Source: Nocardia ignorata NBRC 108230
Lineage (GTDB): Bacteria > Actinomycetota > Actinomycetes > Mycobacteriales > Mycobacteriaceae
DNA: 64,000 nt
Direction of reading: 5' to 3'
Assembly: GCF_001612905.1 (NCBI RefSeq)
Contig: NZ_BDBI01000011.1
Span: 294,902-358,901, forward strand
Shown here: positions 1 through 9,036 of the stretch, piece by piece
How the letters are laid out: each line of letters begins with the position of its first letter
Position numbering within the stretch: the first letter of the stretch is position 1
The notes under the pieces: generated by a model
What the model was told of the DNA's origin: nothing
The model's database searches: none
What the model saw: the letters and a program-made list of their open reading frames with translations, nothing else
Translations under genes and position numbers: made by a program

Positions 1-514
1 CGCCGCCGCCCTGATCGCCGTGCCCCTCGCGGGCTGCTCCGACGACAGTTCCGACACCGCCGCCACCACCTCGGCCGAGACCACTTCGGCGATGTCGACC
101 TCGGCGGCGACCACCACCGCAAACCCGGCGCGGACACCGTCGCAGATCCTGTCCGCGCATCCCTGGGAGACCACCGGCGCCGTCGACCAGGACGGCAACG
201 AACTGTCGCTCACCGACGCGAACGTCCAGAACTACGTCGGCTTCGCCTATTTCGACGCCGACGGAACGTTCGATATGTACACCCTCGACGACAAGCCGAA
301 GATGCACGGGGACTGGACCGTCTCCGCCGACGGCAAGACCCGCCATATCGTCGCGAGGAACGACGACGGCACGGTGATGTTCGAGCGCGACTCCGAGATC
401 ACCGAACTGACCGATTCGATGTTCACCTACCGCACCTACCCGGACCAGAACGACAAGTCGAAGTACGTCGACATCATCCACACACCTACCGACCACCCTG
501 AACCGCAGCGGTAG
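1..514 (+). CDS. Secreted lipoprotein, DUF4822-like (5' end outside window)
   Basis: The frame is open from base 2, so the true start lies upstream of the window. The visible part begins with the end of a hydrophobic signal peptide and a lipobox, PLAGC, with the lipidated cysteine codon at 35-37. A Ser/Thr/Ala-rich linker of about 30 residues follows, as is usual after a lipid anchor. The remaining ~120 residues form one globular domain (SAHPWETTG, YFDADGTFDMY, HGDWTVS, MFTYRTYP) that resembles DUF4822 domains of Gram-positive lipoproteins. That family assignment is from memory and no biochemical role is known to me. It ends 32 bases before the next gene. Confidence 0.75.
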   Translation, partial: AAALIAVPLAGCSDDSSDTAATTSAETTSAMSTSAATTTANPARTPSQILSAHPWETTGAVDQDGNELSLTDANVQNYVGFAYFDADGTFDMYTLDDKPKMHGDWTVSADGKTRHIVARNDDGTVMFERDSEITELTDSMFTYRTYPDQNDKSKYVDIIHTPTDHPEPQR

Positions 515-546
515 TCCAGACAATCCGGACACATGCTTGTACCCCG

Positions 547-1632
547 GTGGCCCCGGCTGCCACAAACGCCTACCAGAACTTCATCGATCCCGGTGCGCAG
601 GGCTGCGCCGACAACGCCTGCCCGGGTGTCGATTTCGTTCCGGTCGCCTACGACGCCTCGCTGTGGCCGGTGATCTCGTCCAAGGGGCCGAGGGCGTCGT
701 CCGCGAAATGGGACACCTCGGTCGCGGGTGGGGTCGCCACACTCGATCAGCTCACCCGCCGGCAGCTCGGCGCGCCGGGTACCGCGACCGCGTTCGGCTA
801 CTCGCAGGGTGCCACGGTCGCCAGTGAGGAAAAGGCAGCGTTGGCCCGGCTCTCGCCCGAGGACAAAGCCCGGTTGTCGTTCGTGCTGATCGCGAATCCG
901 AACCGGCCCAACGGCGGAATCATCGAACGCCCGGTCCTTTTCGGTGGGATACCGGTCGCCGACATCACCTTCGGGCCACCGACACCCACCGACACCGGCA
1001 TCGCGACCACCGACATCGCCATGCAGTACGACGGCATCTCCGATTTCCCGGCCTACCCGCTCAATGTGCTCGCCGACGCCAACGCGCTGCTCGGCACACT
1101 ACTCATCCACCCGTCCTATCTGCAGCCCAAGGGCAACGGCGCGGGAGGTGAGCCGAAGGCGGGCGCCGCGATCTACGGATACCCGGACCGGTCCGAGTTC
1201 ATCGCGCAACAGAACTGCGACGAGCTTCCACAGCACTGTCAAAACCACGGCGACACAACATATGTCACCATTCCGAACCCTCAGGGCGCACTACCGCTGC
1301 TGTATCCGCTGCGCGCCATCGGCAAGCACACGAACCGCACCGATCTCACCGAACCGGCCGCCGCGCTGGCCGAGCCCGCCCTGCGCGTACTCGTCGAAAC
1401 CGGTTACGACCGCACCGACTACTCCGCGCCGACACCGTTGCGTTTCGACCAGCCGCTCAACCCGCAGAAGACCGCGACGCTGGCCACCGATCTCCCCGCC
1501 GAAATCGAGAACCCCACCCACAACACCGACCGCACCCTGCCGGTGGAGACGGTCCTCGCCAACATGGAGGATCTGCTCCCACCTGATCCGGTCGTGTCGC
1601 TCGTCCGCGAATTTCTTCCGGCCGCACCCTGA
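547..1632 (+). CDS. PE-PPE-domain serine hydrolase, apparently 5'-truncated
   Basis: About 361 residues match the PE-PPE alpha/beta-hydrolase domain of mycobacteria and nocardiae: a nucleophile elbow GYSQG (residues 84-88), then FVLIANPNRPNGG and YDGISDFPAYPLN. Homologues begin with a secretion signal and a glycine-rich first strand (a GGTG-type motif) that helps form the oxyanion hole. Both are missing here. The protein starts at PAATNAYQNFIDP, only 32 bases after the preceding stop, from a GTG without a convincing ribosome site. Because the catalytic core is intact but the N-terminus is absent, it is either a 5'-deleted remnant or a gene whose start was lost by rearrangement. It is probably not exported. 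Confidence 0.65.
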   Translation: MAPAATNAYQNFIDPGAQGCADNACPGVDFVPVAYDASLWPVISSKGPRASSAKWDTSVAGGVATLDQLTRRQLGAPGTATAFGYSQGATVASEEKAALARLSPEDKARLSFVLIANPNRPNGGIIERPVLFGGIPVADITFGPPTPTDTGIATTDIAMQYDGISDFPAYPLNVLADANALLGTLLIHPSYLQPKGNGAGGEPKAGAAIYGYPDRSEFIAQQNCDELPQHCQNHGDTTYVTIPNPQGALPLLYPLRAIGKHTNRTDLTEPAAALAEPALRVLVETGYDRTDYSAPTPLRFDQPLNPQKTATLATDLPAEIENPTHNTDRTLPVETVLANMEDLLPPDPVVSLVREFLPAAP

Positions 1633-1666
1633 CCAGCTGCTATTCGTTCACCAATACACTGGACGC

Positions 1667-2587
1667 ATGAAGCATCGGCACGGCGATGGCAGTCTCGACC
1701 TGGTTCAGTTGCGAACCTTCCTGGCCGTCTACCGCTCCGGCTCGCTCACCGCGGGCGCCACCCAGGTCGGCCTGTCCCAGCCCACCGTCACCAGCCAGCT
1801 GCAAACCCTCGAAAAAGCCGTGGGCCGACCACTTTTCGACCGCCTCCCCCGTGGCGTCTCCCCTACGCCCGCCGCTCACGAACTGACCGCCCGGATCGCG
1901 GACCCGCTCGACGCCCTCGCCGAAGTCACCGGCACCACCACTGGTCACCCGCCGCCCGAACCACCCGTGCTGCTCGGCGGGCCCGCCGAGATCCTGGCCA
2001 CCCTTGCCCTGCCCGCCCTGGCACCGCTGATCACCGAGGGCGTGCGATTGCAGGTGGTAGCCGGCCTCGCCGACGACCTGCTCGCCGAATTACGCACCGG
2101 CGCTCTGGATCTGGTCATCTCCGCCATCCGGCCGCGCGGCCGGGCCGTCGTCGCCGAACCCCTGGCCGACGAGGAATTCGTCCTCGTCGCGAACCCGGCC
2201 ACCGCCGCTCGCATCGACACCGGACGCCTCGAACGCGGCGACGCCACCGCACTCGCCCACGTCTCCCTGGTGAGCTATGCCCCCGATCTGCCGATCCTGC
2301 GCCGCTATTGGCGCCACGTCTTCGGGCGCCGCCTCGAACGCCGCCCCGCCGTCGTCGTTCCCGACCTGCGCGCGGTCCTCGCCATGGTGACAGCAGGCGG
2401 CGGCGTGAGCGTGTTGCCACGCTATCTGTGCGCGTCCGCCTTGGCTGCCGGAACCGTTGTCGCGCTTCTCGATCCGGAAGACCCGCCGATCAACACCGCC
2501 TACCTTGTCGGCCGTTCCACTCGCACCGAACGCCCCCACGTCGCACTCGTCCGCACCCGCCTTCGCGAGGCGGCGCCGACCTGGTGA
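1667..2587 (+). CDS. LysR-family transcriptional regulator
   Basis: A 306-residue protein with the LysR layout. The N-terminal winged helix-turn-helix (about residues 9-68) contains LRTFLAVYRSGSLTAGA and LSQPTVTSQLQTLE. A linker and a periplasmic-binding-like effector domain follow (ILATLALPALAPLI through VSVLPRYL). The ATG at 1667 places the HTH at the usual distance from the N-terminus; the frame stays open further upstream but there it only shadows the hydrolase gene. LysR proteins usually control a neighbouring divergent gene, but both flanking genes lie on the same strand here, so the target and effector cannot be inferred. Confidence 0.9.
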   Translation: MKHRHGDGSLDLVQLRTFLAVYRSGSLTAGATQVGLSQPTVTSQLQTLEKAVGRPLFDRLPRGVSPTPAAHELTARIADPLDALAEVTGTTTGHPPPEPPVLLGGPAEILATLALPALAPLITEGVRLQVVAGLADDLLAELRTGALDLVISAIRPRGRAVVAEPLADEEFVLVANPATAARIDTGRLERGDATALAHVSLVSYAPDLPILRRYWRHVFGRRLERRPAVVVPDLRAVLAMVTAGGGVSVLPRYLCASALAAGTVVALLDPEDPPINTAYLVGRSTRTERPHVALVRTRLREAAPTW

Positions 2588-2820
2588 TTCACCGGGCGGC
2601 CGGGCACCCCGAATCGGGTGGGCGCCGAGCGCTTCGGTGATCGGATAAGATCGCAGAGCTCTTTCGGTCCAGCCAGCGGCTGAAGGAGCCAGTTTGCGCT
2701 GCGGGCGCTCGGGATCGGAGACATTCGTGCACACCGCTGGATTTCGGCTGTCCACCTGCGGGAGAAGACCCACTCGCCGAAACAGTGTGAGCGTCAGGAC
2801 CGGCATTCCCACGGGTCGCC

Positions 2821-4056
2821 GTGCCGCGCAGTGACACAACCGCCGCCGATCTCCTGGTCACCGAAGCCGCGGCCCTGCCGGGCCGGGCAGCCCGGATCCT
2901 GCTCGTCGAGGATGACCCGGGTGACGCGCTGCTGGTAGAGGAGCTGGTGGCCGATCTCGGCGCCGGACCGCGCCTGGAGTGGGTGCGCACCCTGGCCGAG
3001 GCGGGCGAACGGCTGCGCACCGACACCCCCGATTGTGTCCTGCTCGACCTGCACCTGCCCGATGCCAACGGGCTCGAGGCACTGGCGCGACTGCACCAGA
3101 TCGACGACCAGATCGCCGTCGTGGTGATGACCGGGCTCGACGAGGAGCAGACCGGGCTCAACGCCCTGGCCGCGGGCGCGCAGGACTACCTCGTGAAGGG
3201 CCGGGTGGAGCCCGAATTGTTCGGTCGCGCGGTGCGTTACGCCATCCAGCGTAAGCACGCCGAGCGCACGACCGCCGCCCTGCGGGCCAGCCAGATGCGG
3301 GCGCAGGAGAACGCACGCCTGGAACGCGGCCTGCTGCCCACTCCCCTGCTCGGTGCCGACCGCGCCGTCGAGGTGCTCGCCCGGTATCGACCCGGCGCCG
3401 ACCACTCCCTGCTCGGCGGTGACTTCTACGACGCCGTCCAAGACGCCGACGGCGTGGTGCACGTGGTGATCGGCGATGTCGCGGGTCACGGCCCCGACGC
3501 CGCCGCAACAGGCGTCGCGCTCCGATTGGCCTGGCGCACACTGGTTCTCAGCGGCGTCACCGGTGCCCGTCAGCTCTCTTTGCTCGAGGAACTTCTCGTG
3601 GCCGAACGCCGCGACGAGCAAACCTTCGCGACGGCGACCGTGCTGCGGCTCGACCCGGTGACCAGGCTGGTTCAGGTCCGTCGAGCGGGCCATCCGGGCA
3701 TGCTGCGGCGCGCGGCGGGCATCTCGAGCTGGTTGGAAGTCGACGGTGGCCCGGCCCTCGGATTCGTCCCAGGCCACGGGCAGTGGCCTGCGCACGAGCT
3801 GAGTCTTGCCGAGAACGCCGCGTTGATGCTGTTCACCGACGGACTGTTCGAAGGCCACGTCGGCGACGGCAGCCGACGACTGGGCGAGGACGGCCTGCTC
3901 GAACTCGCCAACACCCTGCCCATCGCACACCCGGACGAATTCGTCGACGCGCTGATCGAACGAGTAGAAGACCAGGCCGCCACCGCGGGCGGCCTGGACG
4001 ACGACGTGGCCATCCTCTATGTGCGATGGCGCGACAACGGAAGGCTTGCGCAGTGA
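2821..4056 (+). CDS. Response regulator fused to PP2C/RsbU-type serine phosphatase
   Basis: 411 residues in two parts. A receiver domain (about 25-145) has the acidic pair in LVEDD, the phospho-acceptor Asp76 in VLLDLHLP and the conserved Lys in YLVKG. After a short helical linker (about 146-180) comes a PP2C/SpoIIE phosphatase (about 190-405) with metal-binding motifs GGDFYD, GDVAGHG and GGLDDDVAIL. In this family phosphorylation of the receiver controls dephosphorylation of an anti-sigma antagonist. The GTG start follows 233 non-coding bases. The stop overlaps the next start by 4 bp (GTGA), so phosphatase, kinase and regulator form one operon. The likely substrate is a STAS protein such as that at 6705-7076 (inference). 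Confidence 0.92.
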   Translation: MPRSDTTAADLLVTEAAALPGRAARILLVEDDPGDALLVEELVADLGAGPRLEWVRTLAEAGERLRTDTPDCVLLDLHLPDANGLEALARLHQIDDQIAVVVMTGLDEEQTGLNALAAGAQDYLVKGRVEPELFGRAVRYAIQRKHAERTTAALRASQMRAQENARLERGLLPTPLLGADRAVEVLARYRPGADHSLLGGDFYDAVQDADGVVHVVIGDVAGHGPDAAATGVALRLAWRTLVLSGVTGARQLSLLEELLVAERRDEQTFATATVLRLDPVTRLVQVRRAGHPGMLRRAAGISSWLEVDGGPALGFVPGHGQWPAHELSLAENAALMLFTDGLFEGHVGDGSRRLGEDGLLELANTLPIAHPDEFVDALIERVEDQAATAGGLDDDVAILYVRWRDNGRLAQ

Positions 4057-5648
4057 CGACCACAGCCCACGACCGGAAACGGTTGATCAGCCGGATGACG
4101 GCTCAGGGCTGGTTCCAGCTCGTCTTCGCCTCGATGATCGTCGCCGTGATCGTCGGTGCCGTGGCAGGCGCCCAGGTCATCGCCCACACCAACCGCGTCA
4201 CCGACCGGCTGGTGGCCCAAACGCTTCCGGCCGCCGCCGAGGCCGCGCGACTACAAGGCGCGCTGGTGAACGAGGAGGCGGGCATCCGGGGTTACGTGCT
4301 CACCCGTGATCCCCTGTTCGTGTCGCACTACACCAGCGCCAGGCAGGACGAGGCGAAAGCCGTCGAGCGGCTCGAGCAGTTGATCGAAAGCCGTCCCGAA
4401 CTCCAGGCCGACCTGACCGCTCTGCTGACCGCCGCGGACCTGTGGCGCACCGCGTATGCCGAGCCGGTGATCGCCCAGGGTGGCGCGCCGAACGGGACAG
4501 ACATGGGCATCACCTACTTCGGTGAGTTGCGATCACGGTTCGCCACCCAGAACGACAATCTCACCGCCGCCGTCGACCGCGACAACAGCCGGCTCGACAC
4601 CGCCCGCACCACCCGCAACCTGGTGCTGTCGGGCATCGTGGTCGCCTTCCTGGTGACGGGAGCGGCGCTCACCGTCCTGGTGCGCCGCCTCGTCGTCCGG
4701 CCGCTCGGCTATCTCACGGAGTCCTCCCGCCGCGTCGCGGCAGGCGAATTCGACTCCCGCATCGATCCCGTCGGCCCCTCCGACATCGCGCTCGTCTGCG
4801 CCGCCGTGGAGAACATGCGCGACCATATCGTCGCCGAACTCGCCTCCTCGCGCGTGCAGGAATCGGTGCTGCACCAGCAGAAACAGGAACTGGCCGACCA
4901 GGCGGAGGAACTGCGGCGCTCCAATACCGAACTCGAGCAGTTCGCCTACGTCGCCTCCCACGACCTGCAGGAGCCGCTGCGCAAGGTCGCCTCGTTCTGC
5001 CAGCTGCTCGACAAACGCTACGGCGACCAGCTCGACGAACGCGGCAAGCAGTACATCGACTTCGCCGTCGACGGGGCCAAACGCATGCAGATACTCATCA
5101 ACGACCTGCTCACCTTCTCGCGAGTCGGGCGCGTATCCGACGGCACCGAACCCGTCGAGCTCGCCGACAGTCTCGACGCCGGGCTCACGGCGCTGTCGTC
5201 GAGCATCGAGGAGACCGGCGCGGTGATCGAGCGACCGGAGCAGCTGCCACGAGTCGAGGGCGAACCGACACTCCTGGTCATGTTGTGGCAGAACATCATC
5301 GGCAACGCGATCAAGTTCCGCACCCCGGGCTCGACGCCGCTGATCCGGATCACCTGCACACCGGACGACACGGGCTCGGGTTGGCAGTTCAGCGTCGCCG
5401 ACAACGGCATCGGCATCGACGCCGAATTCGCGGACAAGGTTTTCGTCATCTTCCAGCGCCTGCACGCCCGCGACGCCTACAGCGGAACCGGCATCGGGTT
5501 GGCCGTCTGCAAGAAGATCGTGGAATTCCACGGCGGCCGGATCTGGATCGACACCGACTATCACAACGGCACCCGCCTGTGTTTCACCCTGCCCACCCTC
5601 GACGAATCCACCACCGCATCCGACGCCCGGAAAGAGGCTATCGCGTGA
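4053..5648 (+). CDS. Membrane sensor histidine kinase (CHASE3-HAMP-HisKA-HATPase)
   Basis: 531 residues. A transmembrane helix (about 22-43) is followed by an extracytoplasmic helical CHASE3-like domain with its [12 protein letters not shown] signature (about 73-84), a second membrane helix (about 189-210), a HAMP linker and a short coiled coil. The dimerisation domain carries the phospho-accepting His303 in [12 protein letters not shown], and the ATPase domain has [15 protein letters not shown] and [11 protein letters not shown]. The H-box type is that of cyanobacterial-phytochrome-like kinases, but there is no GAF/PHY photosensory part. It overlaps the upstream phosphatase and the downstream regulator by 4 bp each. 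It probably senses an unknown cell-envelope or stress signal and phosphorylates one or both receivers. Confidence 0.93.
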   Translation: MTTTAHDRKRLISRMTAQGWFQLVFASMIVAVIVGAVAGAQVIAHTNRVTDRLVAQTLPAAAEAARLQGALVNEEAGIRGYVLTRDPLFVSHYTSARQDEAKAVERLEQLIESRPELQADLTALLTAADLWRTAYAEPVIAQGGAPNGTDMGITYFGELRSRFATQNDNLTAAVDRDNSRLDTARTTRNLVLSGIVVAFLVTGAALTVLVRRLVVRPLGYLTESSRRVAAGEFDSRIDPVGPSDIALVCAAVENMRDHIVAELASSRVQESVLHQQKQELADQAEELRRSNTELEQFAYVASHDLQEPLRKVASFCQLLDKRYGDQLDERGKQYIDFAVDGAKRMQILINDLLTFSRVGRVSDGTEPVELADSLDAGLTALSSSIEETGAVIERPEQLPRVEGEPTLLVMLWQNIIGNAIKFRTPGSTPLIRITCTPDDTGSGWQFSVADNGIGIDAEFADKVFVIFQRLHARDAYSGTGIGLAVCKKIVEFHGGRIWIDTDYHNGTRLCFTLPTLDESTTASDARKEAIA

Positions 5649-6088
5649 CCGTTCCCGGCCAGCCCATCGATATTCTGCTCGTCGAAGACGACCCCGGCGA
5701 CGAATTGATGACGAGAGAGGCGTTCGAAGACAACAAAATCGGCAATACCCTGCATGTGGTAAGAGACGGTGAGGAGGCCCTCGACTTTCTCTACCGTAAC
5801 GGCAACTACGCGGATGCGCCGACACCCGACCTGATCCTGCTCGATCTGAATCTCCCGAGATACGACGGCAGGCAGGTATTGGAGAAGATCAAGGCCGACC
5901 CCGAGTTGTCACCGATTCCGGTGGTCGTGCTGACCACATCCGCCGCCGAGGAGGACATTCTGCGCAGTTACAAGTTGCATGCCAATGCCTATGTGACCAA
6001 ACCGGTCGACCTCGACCAGTTCATCGCGGCCATCCGGCAGATCGACGAATTCTTCGTGCAAGTCGTCCGGCTGCCGAGGGTGCGCTGA
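5645..6088 (+). CDS. Single-domain response regulator (Rcp1-like)
   Basis: 147 residues forming one receiver domain with no output domain: the acidic pair in [10 protein letters not shown], Asp67 in [10 protein letters not shown], and the conserved Lys in AYVTKPVD. The subfamily pattern ([25 protein letters not shown]) is that of Rcp1-type regulators partnered with Cph1-type kinases, which fits the kinase directly upstream (4-bp overlap, GTGA). Such stand-alone receivers act as phosphate relays, sinks or protein-binding switches. Here it may compete with, or feed, the receiver domain of the phosphatase at 2821-4056 (inference). Confidence 0.92.
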   Translation: MTVPGQPIDILLVEDDPGDELMTREAFEDNKIGNTLHVVRDGEEALDFLYRNGNYADAPTPDLILLDLNLPRYDGRQVLEKIKADPELSPIPVVVLTTSAAEEDILRSYKLHANAYVTKPVDLDQFIAAIRQIDEFFVQVVRLPRVR

Positions 6089-6094
6089 CCGGCT

Positions 6095-6541
6095 TCACAA
6101 GCAGGCGATGAGCATGGTGACGACGGTGCCGGATTCGGTTGTCTCGACGTCGAATTCGCTGCTCACCGCGCGCATGATGGTCAGTCCCCGGCCGCGCGAC
6201 TCGTCGGTGACCGCGGCACCCGGCCGCCAGCTGCCGTGGTCGGTGACGACCACACGAATGTGACCGTCGGTGACCGACGCGCCGATTTCGACCGGTCCAC
6301 CATCACCGCGATGTCCGTGCTCGACAGCATTGGTACACGCCTCTCCCGCGGCCAGAACCACATCGTCGACCAGTGTTTGCCGCGCCGGAATGTCGCTCAG
6401 CCAAGTACGCAGCGCACGACGGACCTCGACCAAACGATCAGCCTTCGCAGAAAATTCCAGATAGAAAGGTTTCAGGGTGTTCTCCTGACCGGACGGGCGC
6501 CTCGGCACCGAGCTGTGTGCTGTCGGTCTCGCTTCTGGCAT
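6095..6541 (-). CDS. Anti-sigma regulatory factor, RsbW-like serine kinase
   Basis: A 148-residue GHKL ATPase of the RsbW/SpoIIAB class: N-box EACTNAVEHG, G1 region DHGSWRPG, and GRGLTIMRAV. Such proteins bind a sigma factor or phosphorylate a STAS antagonist. It converges on the response-regulator gene (6-base gap) and is divergent from the STAS gene at 6705. The start is uncertain. The ATG at 6541 directly follows a GGGTAA sequence that resembles the -10 of a sigma-B/F promoter, and the first ~25 residues look non-conserved, so translation may begin further downstream (a GTG gives VPRRPSGQEN). Confidence 0.88.
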   Translation of the reverse strand: MPEARPTAHSSVPRRPSGQENTLKPFYLEFSAKADRLVEVRRALRTWLSDIPARQTLVDDVVLAAGEACTNAVEHGHRGDGGPVEIGASVTDGHIRVVVTDHGSWRPGAAVTDESRGRGLTIMRAVSSEFDVETTESGTVVTMLIACL

Positions 6542-6704
6542 TTACCCCATCCGATCCACTGCTAAGCAGGGCGCAAGTGTGATGCATACTTCCGGCGAGG
6601 ATAGCGCGGAGACATGAGACCTCTTCTGTAAGGTCCGCTTTCATCGGGTAAGTTGAGTAAGATGTGTTCGCCGACCCCGGCGACACCGAGGCAAGAGGTG
6701 GAAA

Positions 6705-7076
6705 GTGGCGAATCGCGACCAGAACGGAATCCCCGACCTCGATGTGCAGGTACGCGCCGAAGACGGATTCGAAATCCTCACCGTTCGCGGCGAAGTCGAC
6801 ATGGCATCGGCGCCGCAGTTGCAGGCCGCGCTGGAAAAGGCACAGCAGGGTGGGAATACGCTCGTCGTCGACATGACCCAGGTGGGATTCCTCGGGTCGG
6901 CCGGACTCAGCGCACTGCTCGTCGTGTCGAAAGCGGCACCGGGCCAGTTGCGGGTGGTCGCGTCCCGTGAGGTCGCCCGCCCCATCGAGCTGACCGGCCT
7001 GGACAAGCTCCTCGCCGTGTACAGCACTCTCGAAGCGGCCGTCGCCGCCACCGACGGGGCACCCTCCGCGCTGTAA
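6705..7076 (+). CDS. STAS-domain anti-sigma factor antagonist
   Basis: 123 residues forming a single STAS domain of the RsbV/SpoIIAA class. The phosphorylatable serine is Ser65 in VGFLGSAGLSALL. The GTG at 6705 follows an AGAGGTGG ribosome site. Together with the divergent RsbW-like kinase and the upstream PP2C phosphatase it completes a partner-switching circuit: the kinase phosphorylates the STAS protein, the phosphatase reverses this, and the dephosphorylated STAS protein releases a sigma factor. The circuit logic is established for the families; the sigma factor itself is not encoded in this window. Confidence 0.92.
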   Translation: MANRDQNGIPDLDVQVRAEDGFEILTVRGEVDMASAPQLQAALEKAQQGGNTLVVDMTQVGFLGSAGLSALLVVSKAAPGQLRVVASREVARPIELTGLDKLLAVYSTLEAAVAATDGAPSAL

Positions 7077-7087
7077 GCGCACGCCGG

Positions 7088-7125
7088 GCGGTGCCCGGAT
7101 CGGTCGTATGCGATCCGGGCACCGC
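7088..7125. terminator. Bidirectional terminator hairpin
   Basis: A perfect 15-bp inverted repeat (left arm 7088-7102, right arm 7111-7125, 8-base loop) lies between the convergent STAS and acyl-CoA carboxylase genes. There is no long T-tract, as is common in actinomycetes. It can serve both transcripts. Confidence 0.85.
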
Positions 7126-7130
7126 GGCAC

Positions 7131-8684
7131 TCACATCGGATAGACCGAGTGCTTGCGCGGGTTGAATTCCCGTGCCACAGGCGGTTTGTCGCGCAACAGG
7201 CGGAGCGCGTGGCGGATCTCGAGCCGGGTACGCGCCGGTTCGATGACGGCATCGATATAGCCGCGTTCGGCCGCGATCCAGGGCGTGGCGACCGTCTCGT
7301 TGTACTGGTTGATCATGAATTCCCGTGCGGCGGCGCGATGTTCCTCGGGGACCGCCGCCAGCTGCCGCTTACCGATCAGGTCGACCGCGCTCTCGGCGCC
7401 GATCACCGCGATCCGCGCCGTCGGCCACGCGAAGCTCACGTCGGCGCCCACCTGACGCGCCGCCATCATCCCGTAGGCACCGCCGTAGGACTTGCGCACC
7501 ACGAGATTGATGATCGGCACGGTGGCCTCGATGATCGCCCTCGGCACCCGGCCACCACGGATGATCACGCCCGCCGCTTCCTGATCGAGCCCCGGCAGCA
7601 CACCGGGCGTGTCGACGACGAACACCAGCGGGATGTTGAACGCATCGCAGAGCCGGATGAAGTAGGTCGACTTGTCCGAGCACGCCGCGTCGATCGAACC
7701 ACCCAGCACGAGCGGCTGATTGGCGATCACGCCGACCGGATACCCGTCCACCCGCGCGAAGCCGGTGATGAGGTTGGGGGCGAAAGCCGCACGGATCTCG
7801 TGGAATTCGCCGTCGTCGAAGATCCGCAGCAGGATCTCGTGCATGTCGTAGCCGATGCGATCCGAGTCGGGAATGATCGTGTCGAGCTCACGGTCCGAGC
7901 CGGTGATCTCCGGCTCCAGACCGGGATTCACGATCGGCGGCTGCTCGAGACAACTCGACGGCATGTAGCTGAGGTAGGCCCGCGCCCAGGCGTAGGCATC
8001 GGCCTCGGTCTTCGCCACGTGGTGCAGCGTGCCACGTTCGGCCTGCACCGCGGCCCCGCCGAGGTCTTCGGCGCTGATGTCCTCACCGTTGACGGCTTTG
8101 ATCACCTCCGGCCCGGTGACGAACATGTACGAATCCTCGGTCCCGATCAGCACATCGGTATTGATCGGCCCGTACACCGACCCCGCCGCGCACTTGCCGA
8201 GAATGATCGACACCTGCGGCACATACCCCGACAGCTTCTCCAGTACCCGGGAGATGTCACCGAACGACGCGATCGACCCCACCGCGTCCTGGATGCGCGC
8301 ACCGCCGGAGTCGTTGATCGTCACCACGGGACAGCCGGAATCGAACGCCAGCTTCAGCGCCCGCATGAACTTGCGCGCCGACACCACACCCACCGATCCG
8401 CCGTACACGGTCTGGTCGTGCGCGATCACCACCACCGGCCGCCCGTCGATCAGGCCGCGCCCGGTGACCAGGCCGTCGCCGTAGAGCGCGTCGGGCTGGT
8501 CGGGCTGGCGCGCCAAGGCGCCCACCTCGATGAACGTCCCGGGATCGAGCAGCATGTTCAGCCGCTCCCGCACGCTCGGCACGCCCTTCTTCGCCCGCTT
8601 CGCGACGCCGGCCGCACCCGCGGGTTCCGCGGCGATCGCCAGGATCTTGACCAACTCGTCGAGCTTCGCCTGCGTTGTCGCCAC
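7131..8684 (-). CDS. Acyl-CoA carboxylase beta (carboxyltransferase) subunit
   Basis: About 517 residues. The protein has the AccD/PccB carboxyltransferase fold: N-terminal crotonase-like half with the acyl-CoA region (VTINDSGGARIQDAVGS, GKCAAGSVYGP) and C-terminal half with DTPGVLPGLDQEAAGVI and RKSYGGAYGMMAARQ. It carboxylates an acyl-CoA (acetyl-, propionyl- or longer) with a biotin-carrying alpha subunit that is not adjacent. The frame runs further upstream, but homology begins at TTQAKLDELVKIL. The GTG at 8684 has GGAAGG about 11 bases upstream, and another GTG at 8696 is possible. The split ACC genes at 61832-64000 belong to a different enzyme type. Confidence 0.93.
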   Translation of the reverse strand: MATTQAKLDELVKILAIAAEPAGAAGVAKRAKKGVPSVRERLNMLLDPGTFIEVGALARQPDQPDALYGDGLVTGRGLIDGRPVVVIAHDQTVYGGSVGVVSARKFMRALKLAFDSGCPVVTINDSGGARIQDAVGSIASFGDISRVLEKLSGYVPQVSIILGKCAAGSVYGPINTDVLIGTEDSYMFVTGPEVIKAVNGEDISAEDLGGAAVQAERGTLHHVAKTEADAYAWARAYLSYMPSSCLEQPPIVNPGLEPEITGSDRELDTIIPDSDRIGYDMHEILLRIFDDGEFHEIRAAFAPNLITGFARVDGYPVGVIANQPLVLGGSIDAACSDKSTYFIRLCDAFNIPLVFVVDTPGVLPGLDQEAAGVIIRGGRVPRAIIEATVPIINLVVRKSYGGAYGMMAARQVGADVSFAWPTARIAVIGAESAVDLIGKRQLAAVPEEHRAAAREFMINQYNETVATPWIAAERGYIDAVIEPARTRLEIRHALRLLRDKPPVAREFNPRKHSVYPM

Positions 8685-9036
8685 GCTCGCTGCCACCTTC
8701 CAACCACCTGTAGTACTCCGGGCGAACCTAGGCCCAATCGCGCGCGCACACGACGCCTGTGTGCGGTATGTGGACAGGTCACAGTGATCGGTGGCGATCC
8801 CTCGTGGTTCCGACAACCCCGTTGTGGTCCGCGCCGAACCACCGGTCCATACCTGATCGCGCGGCACAAGGCGATATGGCGACCGCGCCGAATTGTTGTG
8901 GATTTCTCCGAGAATGGCGCGTCGAACCAAATGGAAACGTCAAAAGCCGTCGCCGACATGTGAATTCGAGATTGCCGCCGTGATCTGATCGAGATGTCCC
9001 GAACATGGGATGTTCACCGAATGCGAGGAAGTACGT
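8685..9036. other. 352-bp intergenic region, divergent promoters
   Basis: No convincing gene. The region separates the carboxylase (minus) from the small secreted peptide (plus). It is AT-richer in its right half (about 8890-9000), consistent with promoters, and it contains the palindrome at 9001-9015 described separately. Confidence 0.6.
9001..9015. promoter_or_regulatory. GAACAT-GGG-ATGTTC palindrome, probable operator
   Basis: A perfect 6-3-6 inverted repeat 21 bases upstream of the secreted-peptide start, a position that fits a repressor operator or a leader element. The 7-base distance between GAAC and GTTC rules out a standard LexA box (4-base spacing). Confidence 0.5.

Noticed and set aside
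2692..2716. GTTT-N15-GGGATC as a sigma-B/F promoter for the phosphatase operon
   Set aside because: The -10 match (GGGTAT) is poor and the start codon is over 100 bases downstream; not enough to claim.
4053..6088. Phytochrome light-sensing system
   Set aside because: The kinase has a phytochrome-type H-box and an Rcp1-like partner, but no PAS-GAF-PHY domains or chromophore Cys; the sensor is a CHASE3-like extracytoplasmic domain.
7149..8963. 600-codon open frame opposite the acyl-CoA carboxylase gene
   Set aside because: Antisense shadow of a gene with clear carboxyltransferase motifs; no ribosome site or recognisable domain.
9001..9015. Palindrome GAACATGGGATGTTC as a LexA (SOS) box
   Set aside because: The SOS box of this group needs GAAC-N4-GTTC; the spacing here is 7 bases.
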